The position numbers and the translations under genes were made by a program. A stretch of DNA of 64,000 bases from Streptomyces sp. DSM 15324 (lineage in GTDB: Bacteria > Actinomycetota > Actinomycetes > Streptomycetales > Streptomycetaceae): NCBI RefSeq assembly GCF_001514285.1, contig NZ_KQ949033.1, forward strand, positions 186,001 through 250,000, read 5' to 3'. The notes under the pieces were generated by a model, which saw nothing but the letters and a program-made list of their open reading frames with translations, was not told the origin of the DNA and did no database searches. Shown here in pieces: positions 10,672 through 17,410 of this stretch (position 1 is its first letter; the number at the start of each line of letters is the position of its first letter).

Positions 10672-10974
10672 CTACGACGGGTTCGGGCCCCGGTGTTCCG
10701 CGGCGGCGCCGCCCCGGTGCTCCGCGGCGATCCCGAACCGGTGCCGTTCGCGGGGGGCGGAACCCACCTCGTGCACGGCGGCGACCGAGCTGATCACCTG
10801 CTCCCCTGCGGGCCGGTCCAGTTCGTCGAGTCGCTCCAGGTCGGCGGCGGAGACGAGGGCGACCAGGGGCTTGCCGTGCCGCGTCACGACGACGCGCTCG
10901 CCGCCGTACACCACCCGGTTGATCAGATCGGCGAGTTCAGCCCTGGCTTGCGTCACCGGAATCTCGTAGGCCAT
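10672..10974 (-). CDS. Phd/YefM-family antitoxin without adjacent toxin
   Basis: 100 residues. The first 55 are a typical Phd/YefM DNA-binding domain (IPVTQARAELADLINRVVYGGERVVVTRHGKPLVALVSAADLERL). The C-terminal part, which normally wraps the toxin, is unusual and ends in two copies of AAEHRG. No Doc, YoeB or other toxin ORF lies next to it on either side: downstream is a terminator, upstream is a divergent clpP-like gene. The divergent gap contains TGTACA, the YefM operator core. It may act purely as a repressor. Nearby toxin/antitoxin genes at 23.3-23.9 kb are a separate, complete pair. Confidence 0.85.
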   Translation of the reverse strand: MAYEIPVTQARAELADLINRVVYGGERVVVTRHGKPLVALVSAADLERLDELDRPAGEQVISSVAAVHEVGSAPRERHRFGIAAEHRGGAAAEHRGPNPS

Positions 10975-11001
10975 GACCCCATTCTAACGTCACGTACGTC
11001 C

Positions 11002-11007
11002 TGTACA
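11002..11007. promoter_or_regulatory. TGTACA motif, candidate YefM-type operator
   Basis: The hexameric palindrome TGTACA is the known core of the yefM-yoeB operator. Here it lies between the divergent Phd gene and clpP-like gene, inside a weak wider repeat (CTGTA 11001-11005, TACAG 11013-11017). Confidence 0.45.
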
Positions 11008-11046
11008 TTTCTTACAGATGCGCCAGACGCCGAGGAGGGGTTCCCG

Positions 11047-11673
11047 ATGACCCGACCGTCCGCCCGTTACGTCCTGCCCGAGTTCACGGAACGCAGCGGC
11101 CAGGGGCACCGCACGATGGATCCGTACGCGAAGCTGCTGGAGGAGCGGATCGTCCTCCTCGGCACCCCGATCGACGACATCGCGGCGAACGACGTGATGG
11201 CCCAGCTCATGTACCTGGAGCACAAGGACCCGGACCGGGACATCGCGCTGTACATCAACTCCCCCGGCGGCTCGTTCAGCGCGATGACCGCGATCTACGA
11301 CACCGTCCGGTACATCACCTGTGACGTGTCGACGACCTGCCTGGGCCAGGCCGGCTCCTCGGCGGCGGTGCTGCTGGCGGCGGGCGCACCGGGCAAGCGG
11401 TTCGCGCTGCCGGGCGCCAAGGTGGTGATCCGGCAGCCCGCGCTGCCCGAGCCCGTCGAGGGCCGGGCCGACGACCTGGCGATCCAGGCGCGGGAGCTCG
11501 CGCGCACCCGGGACCTGCTGGAGGAGATGCTCGTACGGCACACCGGACGCCGACCCGAACAGGTGACCGAGGACATCGAGCGGGACCTGATCCTGACCGC
11601 ACCTCAGGCGCAGGCGTACGGGCTGGTGGACGGGGTCGTCCCCAGCCGGCGCGACGCCGTCGGGGCGAGGTGA
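11047..11673 (+). CDS. ClpP-family protein with altered catalytic triad (ClpR-like)
   Basis: 208-residue paralogue of the ClpP serine peptidase. Family blocks are clear: YINSPGGS, CLGQAGSSAAVLLAAG with the expected nucleophile Ser104, and ERDLILTAPQAQAYGLVDG with the triad Asp180. The triad histidine, normally in IHQP, is Arg129 (VVIRQP; codon CGG at 11431), with the Ser-to-His spacing of 25 preserved. It may therefore be an inactive or regulatory subunit, as ClpR is in cyanobacteria and plastids. ATG 11047 has GAGGAGGGG. Streptomycetes carry several clpP genes, including a lone one called clpP5; which this is I cannot tell. No clpX or clpC gene is adjacent. Confidence 0.85.
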   Translation: MTRPSARYVLPEFTERSGQGHRTMDPYAKLLEERIVLLGTPIDDIAANDVMAQLMYLEHKDPDRDIALYINSPGGSFSAMTAIYDTVRYITCDVSTTCLGQAGSSAAVLLAAGAPGKRFALPGAKVVIRQPALPEPVEGRADDLAIQARELARTRDLLEEMLVRHTGRRPEQVTEDIERDLILTAPQAQAYGLVDGVVPSRRDAVGAR

Positions 11674-11679
11674 GCCGGG

Positions 11680-11985
11680 ATGGTTCCCGACCTGCCGCCC
11701 CTGCCGGCGCTCACCCGCGCCGAGGGTGAGCTGATCGACCGTTATCTGGACGTGGTGGATCTGCTCGGGCGGATCAATCCCGCGCACGACGGGGACACCT
11801 ACCGGGGCCTGCGGGCCGCCCAGGCGCTGGTGGCGCGGGCGGCGGAGCTGCGCGACGCGCTGACGCTGATGCACCAGCGGGGCGAGAGCGAGCTGCACGC
11901 GCCGACGCTCGCGCGGGCGCTGCGCGTCCTGGACGGGGAGCGCCGTACCGCGCGCGTCACGCTTCCCCCGCTCTCCGACGGTTGA
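11680..11985 (+). CDS. Small protein of unknown function next to clpP-like gene
   Basis: 101 residues, starting six bases after the ClpP-like stop, so probably co-transcribed. It is predicted helical: TRAEGELIDRYLDVVDLLGRINP, a TYRGLRAAQALVARAAELRDALTLM helix and a C-terminal helix. There is no signal peptide, TM segment or cysteine. I do not recognise the family. The tight spacing makes an adaptor or partner of the ClpP-like protein a reasonable guess, but nothing in the sequence proves it. Confidence 0.6.
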   Translation: MVPDLPPLPALTRAEGELIDRYLDVVDLLGRINPAHDGDTYRGLRAAQALVARAAELRDALTLMHQRGESELHAPTLARALRVLDGERRTARVTLPPLSDG

Positions 11986-12183
11986 CGCACGCCCGTCCGG
12001 CCTCGAGCGTCGCCGTGGTGACCGCGACGTCCGGGCCGGACGTGAAACGGACCAGTCGGGTTACCCCTGTTCGGCGTAGCGGCGGCTCCTCTTGCGGACG
12101 AGCGCACTGCACCGAAGGCGCCGTTTCACGAGGCACCGCAAGGGGTAGCGGCGCAGGTCGGGAGGCCTTTCGCGGTCTTGACA

Positions 12184-12221
12184 CCTGATAACCCATCAGG
12201 GTGTTCACCCGAACAGGTGAA
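12184..12221. promoter_or_regulatory. Two inverted repeats upstream of the riboswitch leader
   Basis: CCTGAT-N5-ATCAGG (12184-12200) is followed at once by TTCACC-N6-GGTGAA (12204-12221). A TTGACA hexamer ends at 12183. These may be operators or early-transcript hairpins of the NlpC/P60 gene. The remaining stretch 11986-12180 shows nothing I can name. Confidence 0.4.
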
Positions 12222-12359
12222 TGGTGAGTAACCCCACAAATAGCCGCTTCCATTGGGTATTTCGGTCAACGGTGAGTCAAGATCCGTGTCTGACGACAAG
12301 TCCCCGCCACAAGCGGCGGGGCGGTCCGGGCGGACGCCGAGTCCTGCCGCTGCCCGGAT

Positions 12360-12530
12360 TGACCCGTCGACAGGAGTGCATCGGCAGGAGTGGAGGACCC
12401 AAGCACGACGGGTAGCCGGAACGGTCACGCCATGACCGCGCCGAGCCGCTCTTGGGGTGAAGCCGCGTGAGCGGCCGGGCACCTTTGTCAGCCCGAATCC
12501 GACAGGTCATCCTTCACAGGCGGTTGACGA
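12360..12530 (+). ncRNA. ydaO-type c-di-AMP riboswitch
   Basis: The leader just upstream of the cell-wall hydrolase has the ordered conserved blocks of the ydaO/yuaA element: GAGGACCCAAGC (about 12393), TTGGGGTGAAGCCGCGTGAG (about 12452), GCCCGAATCCGACAGGTCA (about 12491) and TCACAGGCGG near 12514-12523. In Streptomyces these elements sit before resuscitation-factor and NlpC/P60 genes and turn expression off when c-di-AMP is high. Boundaries are approximate; a covariance model would fix them. Confidence 0.85.
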
Positions 12531-12540
12531 AGGGTTGCGC

Positions 12541-13014
12541 ATGACTGCGCTCAATCGTGTCCCGTCGCTCATGGCCCGGGCCGGTACGGCCTCGGCGTTC
12601 GCCATCGCCGCCGTGGGCGGCTCGATCGTGATCCCCGGGGTGGCCGCCGACGCGGCGGCCGCCACGCCGGCGGCGAAGGCGCTTCAGGTCGCGGCGTCCA
12701 AGAAGGGTGCACCGTACAAGTACGGGGCGGCCGGACCCAGGAGGTTCGACTGCTCAGGTCTCACGATGTACTCGTTCAAGAAGGCGGGCAAGACCCTGCC
12801 GCGCACGGCTGCGCAGCAGTACAACAAGACGCGCCACATCTCGGCCTCCAGCCGCAAGGCCGGAGACCTGGTGTTCTTCCACTCGGGGTCGAACGTGTAC
12901 CACGTCGGGATCTACGCCGGGCACGGCAAGATCTGGCACTCGCCGAAGACCGGCAGCTGGGTCAAGCTGGAGAAGATCTGGACCAAGAGCGTCTGGTACG
13001 GCCGGGTCCGCTAG
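12541..13014 (+). CDS. Secreted NlpC/P60 peptidoglycan hydrolase
   Basis: 157-residue exported endopeptidase expected to cut peptide stems of peptidoglycan. An N-terminal signal (about residues 1-40, ending near AADAAAATPA) is followed by a minimal NlpC/P60 domain: Cys71 in FDCSGLTMYSF, His121 in NVYHVGIYAGHG and a third polar residue His133 (IWHSPKTG). ATG 12541 is preceded by GAAGGG. The frame is open upstream to 12457, but that part lies inside the riboswitch. Control by c-di-AMP through the leader is expected. Confidence 0.92.
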   Translation: MTALNRVPSLMARAGTASAFAIAAVGGSIVIPGVAADAAAATPAAKALQVAASKKGAPYKYGAAGPRRFDCSGLTMYSFKKAGKTLPRTAAQQYNKTRHISASSRKAGDLVFFHSGSNVYHVGIYAGHGKIWHSPKTGSWVKLEKIWTKSVWYGRVR

Positions 13015-13066
13015 GGCCTGTCCGAGTACCGCTTCCCGGGGTGGCGTCGGCTCCCCTGACGCGCCT

Positions 13067-13549
13067 TCACCGCCCCGGGAGCTCGCCCGGCAGCACCACC
13101 GCCGCGGCGCCCGCCACCGGCTCCGCCGTCGGGACGGTCCACGGCAGCTCGACCGTGATCGTCTTGCCGCCCTCCCGGGTGGGGCGCACCCTGAGCCTGC
13201 CGCCCCGTTCGGCGGTCAGCCAGCGAATGATCACCATGCCTCGGCCGTTGTCCTGCTGGACGGCGGCCGGCAGTCGTCTGGGGAAACGCGGGTGGCTGTC
13301 GGTGACGCCGATGCACAGTCGCTCGTCGCGGACGAGCACCAGGTCCACCGTGAAGGTGGGGGACTGGCCGAAGGTGTGCTGCACCGCGTTGGTGGCGAGT
13401 TCGGAGACGATCAGCCGGATGGCGTCGGCCGCCTCCGTGTCCGCCGGCAGTCCCCATGCGTCGAGCGTGCCGGCCACGAAGCCGCGGGCCGTGGAGACCG
13501 AGGCGGCTTCGCTCGGCAGAGTGACGGATGCTTCCAGATGGTCTGCCAT
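13067..13549 (-). CDS. ATP-binding regulator (HATPase_c_2, anti-sigma-factor type)
   Basis: 160 residues with a single GHKL domain: N box RLIVSELATNAVQH (about 45-58), GVTDSHPRFP (G1) and QQDNGRGMVIIRWL (G2). It would be a cytoplasmic kinase or ATP-dependent binding partner. ATG 13549 follows GAGG. It lies divergently next to a WhiJ-like HTH gene and a DUF397 gene; this set of three recurs many times in Streptomyces genomes (the abaA/whiJ-type clusters), where it affects development and antibiotic production. It converges with the NlpC/P60 gene. Confidence 0.88.
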   Translation of the reverse strand: MADHLEASVTLPSEAASVSTARGFVAGTLDAWGLPADTEAADAIRLIVSELATNAVQHTFGQSPTFTVDLVLVRDERLCIGVTDSHPRFPRRLPAAVQQDNGRGMVIIRWLTAERGGRLRVRPTREGGKTITVELPWTVPTAEPVAGAAAVVLPGELPGR

Positions 13550-13677
13550 GGCGACCTCGTCCCTTTCCCAGGGGACCGGAGTCCGACACGCTGCGGATGG
13601 TTCGATTACGGTCCCGGACTGGTGCTACTTCGCCAGACTGCCATCAGCACGCCCGTCACGGGTGGCGATCCACCAAG

Positions 13678-13687
13678 ATATGCATAT
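13678..13687. promoter_or_regulatory. AT-rich palindrome in divergent promoter
   Basis: ATATGCATAT sits in an A+T-rich patch (about 13672-13692) in a 73% G+C genome, 75 bp before the WhiJ-like start. It may be an operator for the XRE protein or part of a promoter. Confidence 0.4.
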
Positions 13688-13761
13688 ATCTGTCGCCCGA
13701 TGCGGTGAACTCTGCCACGGCAGAGCGTTTTCGGGCGGCCCATGAGGAGTAAGGAGGACCC

Positions 13762-14622
13762 ATGCAACACGGTCCCGCGGTGCGCCGCCGGAAGCTGGGC
13801 GCCGAACTGCGCAGTCTGCGCGCCCGGGCGGGGCTCACGAGCGGCGAGACGGCCCGGCTCGTCGGCTGGCACCAGTCGAAGGTGAGCCGGATCGAGACCG
13901 GCACCAGCGGTACGAAACCGGCCGATGTGCGGTTACTTCTCGACGTCTACGGCGTGACCGATCCGCAGTTGCGGGAGCTGATGACGGCGTTGGCCGGGTC
14001 GGAGGAGAGCGGCGGCCGTGACCACTGGTGGCACGCCTACCGCGGGGTGCTGCCGGCCGCCTACCGGGACTTCATCAGCCTGGAGTCGCAGGCCGGCGCG
14101 ATGCGCACGCTGGAGACGACGGTGGTCCCCGGACTGCTCCAGACGGCCGAGTACGCCCGCGCGGTGACCCGGGCGGCGGTGGAGGGCGCCGACGAGGACC
14201 AGCTGGACACGCTGGTGGAGGTACGGCTGGCCCGCCAGGACGTGCTGCGCAGACAATCCCCGCTCCGGCTGAGCGCGGTGCTGGACGAGGCGGTGCTGCG
14301 GCGGGAGGTGGGCGGCCCGGAGGTGATGAAGCACCAGCTCGTCCGGCTGATGGAGGCGGCGCGACTTCCCCAAGTGCGTTTGCAGGTACTGCCGTTCGCG
14401 GCCGGTGCCCATATCGGGGTCACCGGGCCTTTCGTTATCCTTTCCTTTTCGAGCGCCCCCGATCTGGATGTGGTCGTTCTCGACCACTTGACGAGTAGCC
14501 TCTACCTCGAACGGAAAGAAGACCTCGAGGCCTACACCGAGGCCTTCAACGCCCTTCGGGCACATGCCCTTTCGCCCGGGGAATCACTGGAATACATCGC
14601 CGCGACAGCTGACGGCGCGTAG
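13762..14622 (+). CDS. WhiJ-like XRE regulator (HTH + DUF5753), with a TTA codon
   Basis: 286-residue DNA-binding protein: HTH_3 at about residues 8-65 (RRRKLGAELRSLRARAGLTSGE, VSRIETG) and a DUF5753 domain (about 95-275) with MRTLETTVVPGLLQTAEYARAV and FAAGAHIGVTGPFVIL. AAGGAGGA precedes ATG 13762. Codon 58 is TTA (13933-13935), a rare codon in Streptomyces read only by the bldA tRNA, so translation may depend on development. Codon use near the 3' end (GTTATCCTTTCCTTTTCG) is also atypically A+T-rich. It is followed nine bases later by a DUF397 gene. Confidence 0.92.
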   Translation: MQHGPAVRRRKLGAELRSLRARAGLTSGETARLVGWHQSKVSRIETGTSGTKPADVRLLLDVYGVTDPQLRELMTALAGSEESGGRDHWWHAYRGVLPAAYRDFISLESQAGAMRTLETTVVPGLLQTAEYARAVTRAAVEGADEDQLDTLVEVRLARQDVLRRQSPLRLSAVLDEAVLRREVGGPEVMKHQLVRLMEAARLPQVRLQVLPFAAGAHIGVTGPFVILSFSSAPDLDVVVLDHLTSSLYLERKEDLEAYTEAFNALRAHALSPGESLEYIAATADGA

Positions 14623-14631
14623 GGAGGCACC

Positions 14632-14877
14632 ATGACTGCTCTGCCTCGGAACGTACCTCGGACGGTACCCAGCAGCACCGACCCCCACGCTCTCCCCCAG
14701 GTGCGGTGGCTGCGCAGCAGCTACAGCACGGGGGCGAACAACTGCGTGGAGACGGCCCGGCCGGCCCGCGGGCCCTTCGCCGGGCTGCTCGCCGTACGCG
14801 ATTCCAAGGATCCGGAGGGTCCCGCCCTGCTCTTCTCCCCCGAGAGCTGGACGGGTTTCACCGCCGCGCTCCACTGA
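14632..14877 (+). CDS. DUF397 small protein
   Basis: 81 residues with the DUF397 core VRWLRSSYSTGANNCVETA and VRDSKDPEGPALLFSPESWTGF. In whiJ-type loci this small protein partners the HTH protein next to it. GGGAGGCACC precedes ATG 14632, nine bases after the regulator stop, so co-translation is likely. Cytoplasmic, no catalytic motif. Confidence 0.9.
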   Translation: MTALPRNVPRTVPSSTDPHALPQVRWLRSSYSTGANNCVETARPARGPFAGLLAVRDSKDPEGPALLFSPESWTGFTAALH

Positions 14878-14925
14878 TCACCGTCATCCGTCAGCAGGGG
14901 TGCCCCACGGCCGTGTCACGCCGAC

Positions 14926-16053
14926 TCATGGTCGTGTCTCCCCGATGACCCGTACAGCGCGATCCAGCTCGGCCCCGGAGAGGTCGGCGCGGGCGGTCAG
15001 CCTCAGACGTGAGACGCCGTCGGGCACGGAGGGAGGGCGGAAGCAGCCCACGGCGAGGCCCGCCGACCGGCAGTCCGCCGCCCACCGCACGGCCTCCTCC
15101 GGGGAGGGCGCACGCACGGAGACGACCGCGGCGTCCGGACGCACCGCTTCCAGGCCCGCGGCCGTCAGCCGCCCGTGCAGTTCCGCAGCCACCGCACGCG
15201 CGCGCGGCGCCCGCTCGGGCTCCCGGCGCAGCAGCCGGAGCGCCGCGAGGGCGGCGCCCGCCGCCGCGGGGGCGAGGCCCGTGTCGAAGATGAAGGTGCG
15301 GGCCGAGTTGACCAGGTGGTCGATCACCCGCGCGGGCCCCAGCACGGCCCCGCCCTGGCTGCCGAGGGACTTCGACAGCGTCACCGTGACGACCACGTCC
15401 TCGGCGCCGGCCAGCCCGACCGCGTCCGGGGCGCCCCGCCCGCCGTTGCCGAGCACGCCGAGGCCGTGCGCGTCGTCCACCACCAGCCCGGCGCCGTGCT
15501 CCCGGCAGACGGCCGCGAGTCCGGCCAGCGGGGCCGCGTCGCCGTCGACCGAGAAGACCGTGTCGGAGACGGCCACCGCCGGGCCGTCGTGGGTGCCGAG
15601 CGCCTTGTGGACGGCGTCGGGGTCCGCGTGCGCCACCACCTGGGTGGTGCCCCGGGCCAGCCGGCAGCCGTCGATCAGCGAGGCGTGGTTGCCCGCGTCG
15701 GAGACGATCAGCGAGCCGTGCGGGGCCAGCGCGGTCACCGCGGCGAGGTTCGCGGCGTACCCGGAGGAGAAGACGAGCGCCGCCTCGAAGCCGCAGAACT
15801 CCGCCAGCTCCCGCTCCAGCTCGGTGTGCAGCTCGGTGGTACCGGTGACCAGCCGGGAGCCGGTCGATCCGCCGCCCCAGGTGCGCGCGGCCGCCGCGGC
15901 GCCCTCGGTGACCTCCGGGTGCCGGGACAGGCCCAGGTAGTCGTTGCTCGCGAGATCGAGCAGCGGCGAGTCGGCCGGACGGGGCCGCAACGTCCGGACC
16001 AGTCCGGCCCGGCGGCGCGCCCGCGCCTGTTCGTCGATCCAGCCGAACGCCAT
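14926..16053 (-). CDS. bioF: 8-amino-7-oxononanoate synthase (BioF)
   Basis: PLP enzyme that condenses pimeloyl thioester with alanine in biotin synthesis. 375 residues from ATG 16053 (GGAGGAG upstream). Visible motifs are LASNDYLGLS, GSTGSRLVTG, HGSLIVSDAGNHAS, VVDDAHGLGVLG (PLP-binding Asp) and the Schiff-base Lys228 in VTLSKSLGSQGG. It is divergent from bioBAD across a 148-bp gap with two inverted repeats, so the four genes are probably controlled together. No bioC/bioH is nearby. Confidence 0.93.
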   Translation of the reverse strand: MAFGWIDEQARARRRAGLVRTLRPRPADSPLLDLASNDYLGLSRHPEVTEGAAAAARTWGGGSTGSRLVTGTTELHTELERELAEFCGFEAALVFSSGYAANLAAVTALAPHGSLIVSDAGNHASLIDGCRLARGTTQVVAHADPDAVHKALGTHDGPAVAVSDTVFSVDGDAAPLAGLAAVCREHGAGLVVDDAHGLGVLGNGGRGAPDAVGLAGAEDVVVTVTLSKSLGSQGGAVLGPARVIDHLVNSARTFIFDTGLAPAAAGAALAALRLLRREPERAPRARAVAAELHGRLTAAGLEAVRPDAAVVSVRAPSPEEAVRWAADCRSAGLAVGCFRPPSVPDGVSRLRLTARADLSGAELDRAVRVIGETRP

Positions 16054-16074
16054 GGCTCCTCCGGGGCTTTTGTA

Positions 16075-16132
16075 GGTAGCGGACAGACCCTAGCGTCACG
16101 GACCGCTACCCACGGTGTGGCAATACCCACAC
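16075..16132. promoter_or_regulatory. Paired inverted repeats in the bioF-bioB divergent promoter
   Basis: GGTAGCGG (16075-16082) pairs with CCGCTACC (16103-16110) across 20 bp, and GTGTGG (16115-16120) with CCACAC (16127-16132) across 6 bp. Both are perfect and may be operators for a biotin regulator. They do not match the BirA or BioQ consensus I know. Confidence 0.55.
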
Positions 16133-16201
16133 GTCGATCCGGGTGTGTTGTGCGATCCCTACCTTGGCCCGGAGCGGTCCCGTAGGACAGGATCGGCTCT
16201 C

Positions 16202-17410
16202 ATGGACCTGCTGAACACGCTGGTGGACAAGGGGCTTCGGCGCGAGCTGCCGACCCGCGAGGAGGCGCTGGCCGTCCTCGCCACTTCCGACGACGACGTG
16301 CTGGACGTGGTGGCCGCGGCCGGGAAGGTGCGCCGGCACTGGTTCGGCCGGCGGGTGAAACTCAACTACCTGGTCAACCTCAAGTCGGGCCTGTGCCCCG
16401 AGGACTGCTCGTACTGCTCCCAGCGCCTCGGCTCCCGGACCGGCATCCTGAAGTACACCTGGCTCAAGCCCGACGAGGCCTCCAAGGCCGCCGCGGCCGG
16501 GCTCGCGGGCGGGGCCAAGCGGGTCTGCCTGGTGGCGTCCGGGCGCGGTCCGACCGACCGTGACGTGGACCGGGTCTCCGAGACCATCAAGGCGATCAAG
16601 GACCAGAACGAGGGCGTCGAGGTGTGCGCCTGTCTGGGGCTGCTCTCCGACGGCCAGGCCGAGCGGCTGCGCGAGGCGGGCGCGGACGCCTACAACCACA
16701 ACCTCAACACCTCCGAGGCAACGTACGGGGACATCACCACCACCCACACGTACGCCGACCGGGTGGACACCGTCTCCAAGGCGCACGCGGCGGGTCTGTC
16801 CGCCTGCTCCGGGCTGATCGCCGGCATGGGCGAGAGCGACGAGGACCTGGTCGACGTGGTCTTCTCGCTGCGCGCGCTGGACCCGGACTCGGTGCCGGTC
16901 AACTTCCTCATTCCGGTCGAGGGCACCCCGCTGGCCAAGGAGTGGAACCTCACCCCGCAGCGCTGTCTGCGGATCCTGGCGATGGTCCGGTTCGTCTGCC
17001 CGGACGTCGAGGTGCGGATCGCGGGCGGCCGCGAGGTCCATCTGCGCACCCAGCAGCCGCTCGCGCTGCACCTGGCGAACTCGATCTTCCTCGGCGACTA
17101 CCTCACCACCGAGGGCCAGGCCGGCAAGGCCGACCTGGAGATGATCGCGGACGCCGGCTTCGAGGTGGAGGGCGCGGGCGAGGTCACCCTGCCCGAGCAC
17201 CGGGCGGCGGCCGGCGGCGGCTGCGGCTCGCACGCGGAGGCCGGCTGCGGTTCCTCCGCTGAGGCGGGCTGCGGTTCCGGCTGCGGCTCGCACGAGGGCG
17301 GCTCGGTGTGCGGTACGGCCGCTGCCGCCGTCCCGGCCGCCGAGCCCCGTACGGACCTGGTCACCGTGCGCCGCCGGGGCGCCGGTACCGACCTCGCGCC
17401 CAATGCCTGA
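16202..17410 (+). CDS. bioB: Biotin synthase (BioB)
   Basis: Radical-SAM enzyme inserting sulfur into dethiobiotin. 402 residues from ATG 16202; the SAM-cluster motif is Cys65, Cys69 and Cys72 (CPEDCSYC). Family blocks NYLVNLKSGLCPED, VCACLGLLSDGQ, YNHNLNTSE and IPVEGTPL are intact. The C-terminus (about residues 335-375) carries an unusual Gly/Cys/Ser-rich tail with five cysteines in GCGS-type repeats. Its stop overlaps the bioA start by eight bases. Confidence 0.95.
   Translation: MDLLNTLVDKGLRRELPTREEALAVLATSDDDVLDVVAAAGKVRRHWFGRRVKLNYLVNLKSGLCPEDCSYCSQRLGSRTGILKYTWLKPDEASKAAAAGLAGGAKRVCLVASGRGPTDRDVDRVSETIKAIKDQNEGVEVCACLGLLSDGQAERLREAGADAYNHNLNTSEATYGDITTTHTYADRVDTVSKAHAAGLSACSGLIAGMGESDEDLVDVVFSLRALDPDSVPVNFLIPVEGTPLAKEWNLTPQRCLRILAMVRFVCPDVEVRIAGGREVHLRTQQPLALHLANSIFLGDYLTTEGQAGKADLEMIADAGFEVEGAGEVTLPEHRAAAGGGCGSHAEAGCGSSAEAGCGSGCGSHEGGSVCGTAAAAVPAAEPRTDLVTVRRRGAGTDLAPNA

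Noticed and set aside
10672..10974. Complete toxin/antitoxin module at the Phd gene
   Set aside because: No toxin ORF lies adjacent on either strand; the Doc-like toxin 12 kb away already has its own antitoxin.
16075..16110. BirA operator
   Set aside because: The repeat arms (GGTAGCGG/CCGCTACC) and 20-bp spacing do not match the BirA consensus known to me.
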